From: Clostridia bacterium
GTDB lineage: Bacteria > Bacillota > Clostridia > TANB77 > CAG-508
DNA length: 64,000 nucleotides
Assembly: GCA_017456555.1 (NCBI GenBank)
Contig: JAFTJF010000001.1
Location: 1-64,000, forward strand
Direction of reading: 5' to 3'
A program made the position numbers and the translations under genes. Positions 51,728 to 60,699 of the stretch are shown piece by piece; within the stretch, counting starts at the first letter, position 1, and the number at the start of each line of letters is the position of its first letter. The notes under the pieces are model-generated. The model did no database searches and was not told the DNA's origin. It was given only the letters and a program-made list of their open reading frames with translations.

Positions 51728-51894
51728 ACAAAAAGTCTTATAGCATACGCTATAAGACTCCGTTTCGAACAACATTATTTTCATAATCATCATTCAAAGC
51801 AACTTTTGGCGTAGCTCTGTCGGTATTAGCACCTAAATTAAATAGGTTGCTGTGGAGTCATAAAGCCGATTCTCTCGTCCACTCTTGATAATAT
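51728..51894 (-). promoter_or_regulatory. SAM-I (S-box) riboswitch of metK
   Basis: The minus strand reads TTATCAAGAG at the 5' end (51894), then GGACGAGAG, an ACAGCAACC segment and AGGTGCTAATACC, all S-box hallmarks. The terminator AGTCTTATAGC/GCTATAAGACT (51734-51759) followed by TTTTTG closes it. When SAM binds, transcription should stop before metK. Confidence 0.93.
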
Positions 51895-51944
51895 TTTTAC
51901 TTGAGTTATTTTACACTATTTTTTCTCATTTGTCAACATAAAGT

Positions 51945-51976
51945 AAAAAGATATTCCAAATATAGAATATCTTTTT
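51945..51976 (-). terminator. Terminator after the 95-residue gene
   Basis: 12-bp stem AAAAAGATATTC (51945-51956) with GAATATCTTTTT (51965-51976). Confidence 0.85.
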
Positions 51977-51981
51977 ATACT

Positions 51982-52269
51982 TTATTCTTTACTTAATATT
52001 TTATACATTTCTAACATTTCATCAAGTTTATATTCGTCAAGCTCATACATTATATCAAAATTATATAATCTACTAGCTATTTCGGAATATTGTTGCTTTA
52101 AGCATATCTTTGCTTTATTGTGCAAATCCTTAGTTGTAGAGTATCTAAAATACTTATCTTTTTCTTGAATCTTTTTTGTTAATATTTCAATCAATTCTTT
52201 TCTTAAAATACTAACACATTCATCTATTTTTTTATTTTTTAATTTATTTTCAAAATCTTTTTTATCCAT
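51982..52269 (-). CDS. Small helical protein coupled to the next gene
   Basis: A 95-residue charged, helical protein (DECVSILRKELIEILTKKIQ and LDEMLEMYKILSKE), no signal or membrane helix. Its ATG (52269) comes directly after the stop of the upstream gene, and the ribosome site (GAGG) lies inside that gene, so translation is coupled. No family recognised. Confidence 0.68.
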   Translation of the reverse strand: MDKKDFENKLKNKKIDECVSILRKELIEILTKKIQEKDKYFRYSTTKDLHNKAKICLKQQYSEIASRLYNFDIMYELDEYKLDEMLEMYKILSKE

Positions 52270-54297
52270 TTATACCTCTAAATCTCCAATATCATTTAAT
52301 GAATTAAACTCAGCTTCTTCTACAAATTCTCCATCTTCTCTTTGAATGTATTTTTTTGCTGTATCCATATTATATTTCATAACAGGTTGAACTGCTTCTT
52401 GGACAAGTTTACCTTTTTTATTTTTCTTTATCGTAGTTATTTTATGAGCTGGCATAAATTTTGTTTTATTCATATTGTATTCAGCATGTTGTAAAAATCT
52501 TTCATTTATAGGAGTTACTCTTACTGACGGAAATTCTTTTGATATAGAACCATTTTTTACAACTTTTAAAAATTTCTCATGTTCTTTACATTGTGGTGCA
52601 ACCAATTGCGAAGATATATATTCTCCACCAAAATAAAAATCTTCAAACCCTATAAACATTCTTATATCAGTAGAACCTGTTTGGGCCATAAGAAAATCTT
52701 TAAATTCTTCTTTATCCATATGTAATCTAACTGTTGAATCAAGTAATCCATCAAAAGCTAATAAAATATTATTTTTTCTGTTATCATTATAATTACCAAG
52801 TACAATTCCAAAATTTAAAGATCTGTTTGGTTCTTCTTTAGATAAAAAGTCTAAATAAGCATATACAGCTTTTATGCTATCATGTTTGAATCTATAGCTT
52901 AAAAATATAGGATTATATAATATATTCACAAAAGCTAAATCATCTTCTAAATTATTTTCAACATCTGGTAATCTTAAATTATAATAATCTTTATAATCAT
53001 TTCTCCATGCCTTTGTTACTCTTTTTATAAACGAACTAGGGTCAATTTCAATTTGTTTCTTTACCCTTGAGTCTTCTTCTGAACTAACTTCAAATTCAGT
53101 CGCATCTTCAACGAAAACATATGGATTGTCTTGAATTTTACTTTGTTCTTCTGCATAATATTGTTTGATTGGTAAAATTAATGTTTGATATTTAGTTACT
53201 AGCATATTTAATTTGTTTTGAGTTAATCTAGATTTTGTTATTTCTTCTCCATCCACACATCTTTGGGTCATATCTAAATTTCCTATTACAAACAATGCTA
53301 AAGCATATTCGTTCATTATTTTAGCAAATCTATTATTATAAAAAGCGTTTAATGCTAGTAAATCATCTATATTTTGTTTCATCAAATTTTCTTCTGTCAT
53401 TAATCGTTCAAATCTTGGTAGTTTTGGATATATTTCTTTTTCATCTGATTGATAACCAAGTCCTGGTAGCCCATATCTTCTCATTCTATCATTATGAGCT
53501 TCAATCTTTTCATATATTTCGCCAAATCTATCTAATTGATATACCATGGATAAAATAGAATTTACAATTTCTGTTTTATATACAGGTTCTAATCTTTCAA
53601 CATAACCTTGAATATAATCTTTCATATGAAAAGAATTTTTTATTTTTAGGGAACTTTGTGAACCATTATTCGAATCTAATCCTTGAAGTCCAAACAATGA
53701 ATAATATCCCATCATCATAACATTTCTTCTCACATTGTATGGTACCATTGTAGCATTTCCGTATTGGTTATATAATCTTTTAAATGCCTCTTCTTTTTCA
53801 CTTTGTTCAGTTCCAACTCTAAGAACACTAGCTACTTCTTCTGGTATTTCCTCTAATAAATCCCCATAATTTTCTTCATAATCATGTTTTAAAGCTAACA
53901 ATGCTGTTACAAGATTTTCATGGAAATCATCAATATAAGATTCTTCTTCACGAAATACTAGGCCTCTTTCTTCGATTTCTTTTTCAAGCTCTGGAATTAA
54001 ATATCTATGACTATTTAAATATTTTGATGCAATATATTTCATCGAAATCGCATAAATATCCGTGTTTTGAAAGGTTTCATCTGATATGTAATCATAATCA
54101 TCTAAAACCAAATCATCTATATCATAATCTTCAGATAACGCATCAGCATTATCTTCTGCAAGTCTTCTTATATATTCAATTGAGCTTCTCATTATATCAT
54201 CAAAATTATCTTCGAAGTTTCTAACATCTTCATTATTTCTATCATTCAAAATCGAAATCGAAAAATTTAATGTAGAGAAGAAATCTCTTATTTTCAT
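52270..54297 (-). CDS. Large unknown protein (675 aa)
   Basis: A 675-residue acidic protein without signal peptide or membrane helices. The N-terminal 200 residues are Asp/Glu-rich (YDIDDLVLDDYDYI), followed by helical regions and a C-terminal beta-rich part with NFGIVLGNYNDN and FIGFEDFYFGG. The start I use (54297) has GGAGG five bases upstream; the longer TTG reading (54309) is unlikely. No recognised family; the gene sits between polA operon and metK. Coupled with the 95-residue gene, which could be a partner. Confidence 0.7.
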   Translation of the reverse strand: MKIRDFFSTLNFSISILNDRNNEDVRNFEDNFDDIMRSSIEYIRRLAEDNADALSEDYDIDDLVLDDYDYISDETFQNTDIYAISMKYIASKYLNSHRYLIPELEKEIEERGLVFREEESYIDDFHENLVTALLALKHDYEENYGDLLEEIPEEVASVLRVGTEQSEKEEAFKRLYNQYGNATMVPYNVRRNVMMMGYYSLFGLQGLDSNNGSQSSLKIKNSFHMKDYIQGYVERLEPVYKTEIVNSILSMVYQLDRFGEIYEKIEAHNDRMRRYGLPGLGYQSDEKEIYPKLPRFERLMTEENLMKQNIDDLLALNAFYNNRFAKIMNEYALALFVIGNLDMTQRCVDGEEITKSRLTQNKLNMLVTKYQTLILPIKQYYAEEQSKIQDNPYVFVEDATEFEVSSEEDSRVKKQIEIDPSSFIKRVTKAWRNDYKDYYNLRLPDVENNLEDDLAFVNILYNPIFLSYRFKHDSIKAVYAYLDFLSKEEPNRSLNFGIVLGNYNDNRKNNILLAFDGLLDSTVRLHMDKEEFKDFLMAQTGSTDIRMFIGFEDFYFGGEYISSQLVAPQCKEHEKFLKVVKNGSISKEFPSVRVTPINERFLQHAEYNMNKTKFMPAHKITTIKKNKKGKLVQEAVQPVMKYNMDTAKKYIQREDGEFVEEAEFNSLNDIGDLEV

Positions 54298-54410
54298 AAG
54301 TACCTCCAAAATCTTATCAACTAACTTATATTATACCATATTTCTAGCGTTCTTTCAAGCTTATGTAAACACACATTTAAAGTCATGGTTTTGCACAAAC
54401 AAAAAAACAA

Positions 54411-54442
54411 ATGAAGTGAACTAAAGCATAAGTTCACTTCAT
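54411..54442 (-). terminator. Terminator after the polA operon
   Basis: 12-bp stem ATGAAGTGAACT (54411-54422) with AGTTCACTTCAT (54431-54442), followed by TTTGTTTTTTT on the minus strand. Confidence 0.88.
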
Positions 54443-54472
54443 AAATTCAAAACTTATTTACAATTAAATTTA

Positions 54473-55309
54473 TTATACTTTTTTAATTTTTCTCATTTTC
54501 GGTATAAAATTTTCTGCAAATTTATAAGCATCTCTATTTTTTATATATAAAAATCCTAAAACTGAAAATACAATTGCTCCTATAAAGTTTACTATTAAAT
54601 CTTGCATTGTATCCGCAATTCCCAAATCTAAATATCCGCCTTCTATTACAGTTTCAACAATATTTCCATCTTTATCTTTGCTTTGAATAATAGTTTTTTC
54701 AATATCATTTACTATTACAGCTTTGTTTTTTCCTTCCGGATCTAATTTTACAGTTGAAATAGTATCTACTATAACATCTTTTTGCATGTCATATCTTAAA
54801 ATTTGGTCTGCTCCAAATTCGAAAAATTCCCACATTACTCCAATTGTCATTGAAAAACAAAAAGCAACTAATGTAACAAACAATGGTGACATTGTAGCAT
54901 GGAAAAATTCTTTTTGGTTTAAAATATCAATAGTAGAAAATCCTACTGCAGCGCACAAAAATCCATTTAATGTATGTAATATTGTGTCCCAATGAGGAAT
55001 TAAAATATAGAACTCATTTATTTCTCCCAAAATTTCTGCTGAATATATAAATAGTAATATTATAACTTGCAAAGCATCTGGAAGAGCTAAATTAAACTTT
55101 TTCTCTATCATTGCAGGCAATACAAATAGAATTAAAGTTAATGCACATAAAAACGCATTATTAAAGTTTCCCATAAATATTTGTCTTATCAGAGTTAAAA
55201 TTACCAAAGCTCTTAAAATCAAATATATCGTCATATTTCTTTTTGAATAATTGTCAAAATATTTTTCATGAAATTTTGCTGTCACACTTTTCTTCTTTTC
55301 TTTCCCCAT
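54473..55309 (-). CDS. YjdF-like membrane protein (DUF2238-type)
   Basis: A 278-residue membrane protein of about seven helices. The conserved polar blocks HWDTILHTLNGF, GVMWEFFEFGADQ and GIADTMQDLIVNFIG fit the YjdF/DUF2238 family, with an inserted soluble loop (about 185-225) rich in Lys/Asp. I place the start at 55309 with GAGGTG about seven bases upstream, just past the polA stop. Function unknown. It is the last gene of the polA operon. Confidence 0.72.
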   Translation of the reverse strand: MGKEKKKSVTAKFHEKYFDNYSKRNMTIYLILRALVILTLIRQIFMGNFNNAFLCALTLILFVLPAMIEKKFNLALPDALQVIILLFIYSAEILGEINEFYILIPHWDTILHTLNGFLCAAVGFSTIDILNQKEFFHATMSPLFVTLVAFCFSMTIGVMWEFFEFGADQILRYDMQKDVIVDTISTVKLDPEGKNKAVIVNDIEKTIIQSKDKDGNIVETVIEGGYLDLGIADTMQDLIVNFIGAIVFSVLGFLYIKNRDAYKFAENFIPKMRKIKKV

Positions 55310-55322
55310 ATTAAACACCTCT

Positions 55323-58031
55323 TTATTTTGCTTGATACCAGCTATTTCCTTCTTCAACTTCAACAGTTAATGGAACAGATAATTCTGCTGCACTTTCCAT
55401 ACATTCTTTTAAAAGTTTAGCAACTTCTTCTTTTTCTTCTACTAAAGTTTCAATTATTAATTCGTCATGAATTTGAAGAACTATTTTTGATTTTAAATTT
55501 CTATTTTTTAATTCATTATAAACTTTTATCATTGCAATTTTCATGATGTCTGCTGCAGTTCCTTGTATTGGAGTATTCATTGCAGCTCTATCTCCAAATT
55601 TTCTAACCATATAATTGTTAGAAGAAAGTTCTGGAATATATCTTCTTCTTCCAAAAAGTGTTGTTACATATCCTTTTCTTTTTGCCTCTTCAACAATATC
55701 ACTCATGTAATCTCTAATGCCATGATATGTTTCCAAATATTGTTCAATATATTGTTTAGCTTCATTTCTTTTTATATCAATTTGTTCTGCTAGTCCAAAT
55801 TCACTTATTCCATAAACAATTCCAAAGTTTACTGCTTTTGCTCTACTTCTCAATTGTTTAGAAACCTCTTCAACTGGAACTTTAAAAACTTGAGATGCGC
55901 TTATTGTATGAATATCTGCGTTTGTGTTAAACGCTTCTACCATTATTTCATCATTTGCCATATGTGCTAAAACTCTAAGTTCTACTTGAGAATAGTCTGC
56001 ATCTAAAAATACTTTTCCTTTTCCTGGTTTAAATACTTTTCTTAGTTTTTTACCAAGCTCCGTTCTTGTTGGAATGTTTTGTAAATTTGGTTCTGTACTG
56101 CTTAATCTTCCTGTAGCAGTTACTGTTTGGTGGAAGAAAGTATGAATTCTTCCTGTTTTAACATTTATAAATGGAATCATTCCTTCAACGTAAGTTGAGT
56201 TTAATTTTACAAGTTGTCTATATTCTAAGATTTTTTCAATTATTGGATGTTCACCTTTTAATTTTTCTAAAGCATCAACATCTGTTGAATATCCACTTTT
56301 TGTTTTTTTAGAAGGTTTTAAATTTAGTTTTTCGAATAATATAACTCCAAGTTGTTTTGTTGAGTTTATATTAAATTCTTCACCTGCTAATTTATATATA
56401 TCAATTCTTAATTCTTCAATATGTTCTTTTAAATTATTTCCATATTTTATTAATTCTTTTTCATCAATATACATACCTTCCCATTGCATTTCTGCAAGAA
56501 TTTGTGCAACTGGCATTTCTATATTATTAAATAAATCTAACTCTTCTTGTTTTTGTAATTCTTCTATTAATTTTTCTTTAGATTTTCCAATTACATAAGC
56601 TTTTATTGCAGATTTATAATTTGCTTTTTCCTCTGTTTCTTCTTGTTTTTCTCCCATATCAAAAAGACTTGTTTGAACTTCTTTTTTCTCTTCTTCACCT
56701 GAATATTCTGTAATATCTAAATCTAAATATTGTCTAGCAATTTCTTCAATTGAATATGCATTTGAAGTAGCATTTAAAACATAAGCTGCAATCTTACAAT
56801 CAAACATCATATTCTCAGAATTAATGCCTTCTTGTTTTAATAAAATATAATCTTCTTTTACTTGGTTAGATATTTTCATAATCTCTTTACTTTCAAAAAT
56901 ATCTTTAAATATTTCTTTATTTAATTTTGTACTATATACTTTATTTTTTCCCGGATTATAAATATAGATATAATTTATTTTTTTCTTTATAATTAGACTT
57001 TCACTATTATCTTCAACATTTTCTAAATAATAGTAAATTTCTTTTCTCTCATTTATATCATCTAATAGTTCTTGCATATTTGTTTCATTTAATTCTTCAA
57101 AATCAAATAAATCTTTAGCATCTTTTTCTTCTACAGTATTTGAATTTTCTAAATCAAATCTTTCAATATATCTATTAAATCTAAGTTCTTTAAATATTTC
57201 TAAAACTTTCTTTTTATCCCATTCTTGAACTTTATATTCTGAAAGTTCTTTTGTGATTGGAGCTTCTACATCAATTCTTCCAAGTTCTCTAGAAAGAATT
57301 GCCAAATCTTTATTGCTTTCTAAATTTTCTTTTAATTTTCCTTTTGCAACTTGCTCTCCATTTTCTAGTTTTGCATAAATATTATCTATTGTTTCAAATT
57401 CTTTGATTAAATTTAAAGCTGTTTTTTCACCAACTCCAGGAACACCAGGAATATTATCTGATGTATCTCCCATTAGCCCTTTAACTTCAATTAATTGTTT
57501 TGGTTCTATTCCATATACTTCTAAAATTTTACTTCTATTAAAATCTTCTACTTCTGTTTTTCCTGCTTTTGTTCTAGGAATTCTAATAGTAATTTTATCT
57601 GAAGCAAGTTGGAAAGAATCTCTATCTCCTGTAAGTAAAACAACTTCTTTTCCTTGTTTTTCTGTAGCCTTCGCAAGTGTTCCTAAAATATCATCTGCTT
57701 CATATCCAGGCATTTCAATCACTTTTATATTCATTGCTTCTAAAACATTTTTTATAATAGGCATTTGGGCTGCAAGTTCATCTGGCATACCTTTTCTTGT
57801 ACCTTTATAATCTTTATACATCTCATGTCTTTTAGTTGGGTGCTTAACATCAAATGCAACAGCTAAATATTCTGGATTTATGTCTTCAAATAATTTAAAC
57901 ATAATTGCCAAAAATCCATATACTGCATTTGTATATGTTCCATCTGCTGTTTGAAGCATTTTGCTACTCATTATTCCATAAAATGCTCTATTTAAAATAC
58001 TATTTCCATCTATAACTACTAATTTATCCAA
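55323..58031 (-). CDS. polA: DNA polymerase I, proofreading-inactive
   Basis: Fills gaps and removes RNA primers in replication and repair. The 902-residue protein has the 5'-3' exonuclease domain (1-300; YEADDILGTLAK, LLTGDRDSFQL, GVPGVGEKTALNLIKEFETI), a degenerate 3'-5' domain (about 310-500) and the polymerase domain (DADYSQVELRVLAHM and QIHDELIIE). The expected DTET-type metal motif of the proofreading domain is absent, so proofreading is lost, as in many Gram-positive relatives. The start is TTG with AGGAGG upstream. Confidence 0.96.
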   Translation of the reverse strand: MDKLVVIDGNSILNRAFYGIMSSKMLQTADGTYTNAVYGFLAIMFKLFEDINPEYLAVAFDVKHPTKRHEMYKDYKGTRKGMPDELAAQMPIIKNVLEAMNIKVIEMPGYEADDILGTLAKATEKQGKEVVLLTGDRDSFQLASDKITIRIPRTKAGKTEVEDFNRSKILEVYGIEPKQLIEVKGLMGDTSDNIPGVPGVGEKTALNLIKEFETIDNIYAKLENGEQVAKGKLKENLESNKDLAILSRELGRIDVEAPITKELSEYKVQEWDKKKVLEIFKELRFNRYIERFDLENSNTVEEKDAKDLFDFEELNETNMQELLDDINERKEIYYYLENVEDNSESLIIKKKINYIYIYNPGKNKVYSTKLNKEIFKDIFESKEIMKISNQVKEDYILLKQEGINSENMMFDCKIAAYVLNATSNAYSIEEIARQYLDLDITEYSGEEEKKEVQTSLFDMGEKQEETEEKANYKSAIKAYVIGKSKEKLIEELQKQEELDLFNNIEMPVAQILAEMQWEGMYIDEKELIKYGNNLKEHIEELRIDIYKLAGEEFNINSTKQLGVILFEKLNLKPSKKTKSGYSTDVDALEKLKGEHPIIEKILEYRQLVKLNSTYVEGMIPFINVKTGRIHTFFHQTVTATGRLSSTEPNLQNIPTRTELGKKLRKVFKPGKGKVFLDADYSQVELRVLAHMANDEIMVEAFNTNADIHTISASQVFKVPVEEVSKQLRSRAKAVNFGIVYGISEFGLAEQIDIKRNEAKQYIEQYLETYHGIRDYMSDIVEEAKRKGYVTTLFGRRRYIPELSSNNYMVRKFGDRAAMNTPIQGTAADIMKIAMIKVYNELKNRNLKSKIVLQIHDELIIETLVEEKEEVAKLLKECMESAAELSVPLTVEVEEGNSWYQAK

Positions 58032-58097
58032 AACTTCCTCCTAAGTAATAATTTACTTTATTACATCATATAAAACTTAATATATTATTAAAAATTA

Positions 58098-58682
58098 TTA
58101 AAAAACAAATAAGTTTCCACCTGTGTAGAAATATAAAAATCCGAAAATTGTTCCACATATTGCTCCAATAATATGACCTGTATGTGAAATATCATCTTTT
58201 TTCAAAACACCATCTATTATTTCGTTTACAATATAGAAAACAAAAATTAAAATTAATGTTATTGGAACTTTTCCAACTTGTATATTTACAAAAGAACTCA
58301 TCATGATTAGCATAAATACAATTCCACTCGCACCTAATAATCTTTTTCTACCAACTATATGATTTATTATTCCAGTAACTCCTGCTGTAATTAATGTCAT
58401 TATAAGCAAATTTATTGTTCCATATTTTTCTTCTATCATTGGTCCAATAAGTAAAATATATAAAAAGTTATTTGAAAAATGTTTCCAATCACTATGTCCT
58501 AAAATATGTGTAAATAATCTAACATATGTTAAAGGATTTAAAAGTGAACTTCTATATGTAGAAAACAATATTTTATTACTTTTTCCAAAAGTTATATATT
58601 TTAAAATTAATGCTCCAAATGAAAGAAAGAAAAAAGTTAAAATCAAAACTGAATTATATTGTAAATATTCAACTAATTCCAT
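58098..58682 (-). CDS. Rhomboid-family intramembrane serine protease
   Basis: A 194-residue membrane protease with six helices. The catalytic serine lies in GASG (S119), paired with H170 in the HTGHIIGA helix. The HSDWKHFSNNFLY loop gives the upstream His-Asn residues typical of the active site. It cuts substrates within the membrane. It lies 10 bases after the HAD gene. Confidence 0.88.
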   Translation of the reverse strand: MELVEYLQYNSVLILTFFFLSFGALILKYITFGKSNKILFSTYRSSLLNPLTYVRLFTHILGHSDWKHFSNNFLYILLIGPMIEEKYGTINLLIMTLITAGVTGIINHIVGRKRLLGASGIVFMLIMMSSFVNIQVGKVPITLILIFVFYIVNEIIDGVLKKDDISHTGHIIGAICGTIFGFLYFYTGGNLFVF

Positions 58683-58692
58683 AACAAATCTC

Positions 58693-59337
58693 CTATATAT
58701 TAATATTTTGTATTTTTTCTAATAATTCTGGTAGTTCTACAATATCATCAATCGAATATTCTGTTTTCAAATCTTCACCAAAACCATATTTTGCTTGAAT
58801 AAAATCTATATTAGCTAATCTACTTGCTTCGTAATCTCTTGAAGTATCTCCAATATATATCGCGTCATTTATACTATTTCTAGTCATAACTCTTTTTATA
58901 GCCTCTGCTTTTGAAACTTTATATTTTGCAGCAGCCATATAATCAACAAAATAATTTTCAAGTTTTGCTGATGATAAAAATGATTCAATATAGCCATCTG
59001 CACAGTTACTTACTATAGCAAGTTTATAATCATTTTTTAAATTAGATAATGTTGTTTCTAAATTTTTATAAACATTTCCACCAAATTCTGATAAAATTTT
59101 AGCATTTAATGAAAGCATTTCGTCTAAAATCTTTTCTCTTTTTTCTTTTTCAAAATATGGCATATACATTTCGGCTGTTTCCTCAAAAGTACATCCCATT
59201 GTGGCTTTTATTGTTTCCATTGTTATTTCTTTATTTTCTATTTTTCTTTTTAAAACTGCATTTGCTGTTTTGTATGTAATTTTCTCTGTTTCCCATAATG
59301 TTCCATCTAAATCAAATATTATCATTTCAAATTTCAT
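58693..59337 (-). CDS. HAD-family hydrolase
   Basis: A 214-residue phosphatase of the HAD superfamily. Motif I is FDLDGTLWE, then the helical cap, motif II (IVSNC) and motif III/IV (IKRVMTRN, YIGDTSRDYEA). Phosphoglycolate-phosphatase-like by overall form, but the substrate is not clear. The start I use (59337) has AGGTGG about eight bases upstream; the long form begins at GTG (59349). Confidence 0.82.
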   Translation of the reverse strand: MKFEMIIFDLDGTLWETEKITYKTANAVLKRKIENKEITMETIKATMGCTFEETAEMYMPYFEKEKREKILDEMLSLNAKILSEFGGNVYKNLETTLSNLKNDYKLAIVSNCADGYIESFLSSAKLENYFVDYMAAAKYKVSKAEAIKRVMTRNSINDAIYIGDTSRDYEASRLANIDFIQAKYGFGEDLKTEYSIDDIVELPELLEKIQNINI

Positions 59338-59366
59338 TTGTTTTTCCACCTTTATTTCTTTTGTTA

Positions 59367-60131
59367 TTATAATTCTAAATCATCTTTTTCAGTTCTGCTT
59401 TTCGCAACATTTTCAGTATGCTCAACATTTTCTTCTTCACCAAAAATTTCATTTCTTACAAATCCAGAAAGATTTGGTATTTCTTCACCAGCATAATTTG
59501 GTAATCTCATATCAGCTTGAAATGCTACTGTTCTATATCTTCTCATTTTGTCTAACATGTCTTCTTTTATTAGGTTTTTATCATGAATAACTTCAGAATC
59601 CAATAAAATTTTTAATTCATCTAGAGTTGTTGCTAAATCTGGATCTGGTGAATGAATTGTGTTCATATCACTAATCCTATAACTACCAGCTTCGCTCATA
59701 ATTCTTGGTTTTTTCTCGTTTCCGTTTCTTGTTAATAGTCTTATAAAATTACTTCTGCTTTGACCGTAATTTGTAACAATTCCTATTTTATTATTTACAT
59801 ATTTATTTCTTAATTCTTGTTTTGTATCAAATACAGATTGCATTAAATCTTGATATGGTCTTTGATTATCTGCAACTAATATTAAAATTGTTTCATTTCC
59901 GAATAATTCACCTAAACCATACAAGAATGCATCAAAAGATTCTGCAAATTTACTTCCTTTTCTTTCGTAATGTTTGTGATATAACTTTTTTATAGTTCCT
60001 TTAAAATCCTCTATTGCATAATATCTCACAGTTGGAAATTTATCTTCTACAGTCCTGCATATATCATCCAAATATCTAATTCCATCTGGTTTTACTATAA
60101 AATAGCTATAATGCCTCTTTGAGTCTTCCAT
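59367..60131 (-). CDS. Nucleoside-diphosphate-kinase-like protein
   Basis: A 254-residue protein with a ferredoxin-like NDK fold. The start FIVKPDGIRY matches the typical KPDGV entry, and the catalytic His region appears as NTIHSPDPD (H160), where a usual NDK has NxxHGSD. A long internal insert and a C-terminal extension of about 70 residues make it larger than standard NDK (about 150). It may transfer phosphate or act as a regulator. It lies six bases after the Nudix gene in the same operon. Confidence 0.72.
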   Translation of the reverse strand: MEDSKRHYSYFIVKPDGIRYLDDICRTVEDKFPTVRYYAIEDFKGTIKKLYHKHYERKGSKFAESFDAFLYGLGELFGNETILILVADNQRPYQDLMQSVFDTKQELRNKYVNNKIGIVTNYGQSRSNFIRLLTRNGNEKKPRIMSEAGSYRISDMNTIHSPDPDLATTLDELKILLDSEVIHDKNLIKEDMLDKMRRYRTVAFQADMRLPNYAGEEIPNLSGFVRNEIFGEEENVEHTENVAKSRTEKDDLEL

Positions 60132-60137
60132 AAATTT

Positions 60138-60557
60138 TTATAATTCCTCTTTTCCTAAAAATGTCTTAATCTCTTCTGGTACTAAATTGATATTAGGTAT
60201 TTCCTCTAATTTTACTATTTCTGGATTGAAAGAACCTTTATATTCAGATTTGTTTGTCATTTCTGGACCATTTCCTGTTCCTACAACTCCATCTAAATAT
60301 TTGCATAAATAAAATATTTGAATACTATCATCATAATCTGAATTATATTCTAATAATTTTCTCTCAAGCTCAACTGTTATTCCAAGTTCTTCATAAACTT
60401 CTCTTTTCACAGTTTCCTCTTCAGATTCACCTTGTTCCATTTTTCCACCCGGAACCACATAATAATCTCTTATTGTACCATCTTCTCTAGGTTTTAATCT
60501 GTGTATTAAAACAATACCATTATCTTTTTTTATTATACCTCTTACACTTTTGTGCAT
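60138..60557 (-). CDS. Nudix hydrolase
   Basis: A 139-residue pyrophosphohydrolase. The Nudix box GGKMEQGESEEETVKREVY continues EELGI with the Gx5Ex7REUxEExGU spacing. The start (60557) has GGAG eight bases upstream; an earlier start at 60575 is less likely. It could cleanse oxidised or unusual nucleoside diphosphate compounds; the substrate is not clear. First gene of the operon. Confidence 0.85.
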   Translation of the reverse strand: MHKSVRGIIKKDNGIVLIHRLKPREDGTIRDYYVVPGGKMEQGESEEETVKREVYEELGITVELERKLLEYNSDYDDSIQIFYLCKYLDGVVGTGNGPEMTNKSEYKGSFNPEIVKLEEIPNINLVPEEIKTFLGKEEL

Positions 60558-60642
60558 TGTTTTTTCTCCTATCATTTTTTACTTATGTATTCTATCATAT
60601 TTTATATTTTTTAGCTACTAAATAGACATATAAATTTCAAAA

Positions 60643-60675
60643 AAATAAGAAAAAGCTAACGCCTTTTCTTATTTT
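60643..60675 (-). terminator. Terminator after the symporter gene
   Basis: Stem AAATAAGAAAA with TTTTCTTATTT around AGCTAACGCC; T-rich on the minus strand. Confidence 0.7.
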
Positions 60676-60699
60676 AATTTTAACCATTACTTAATTATT

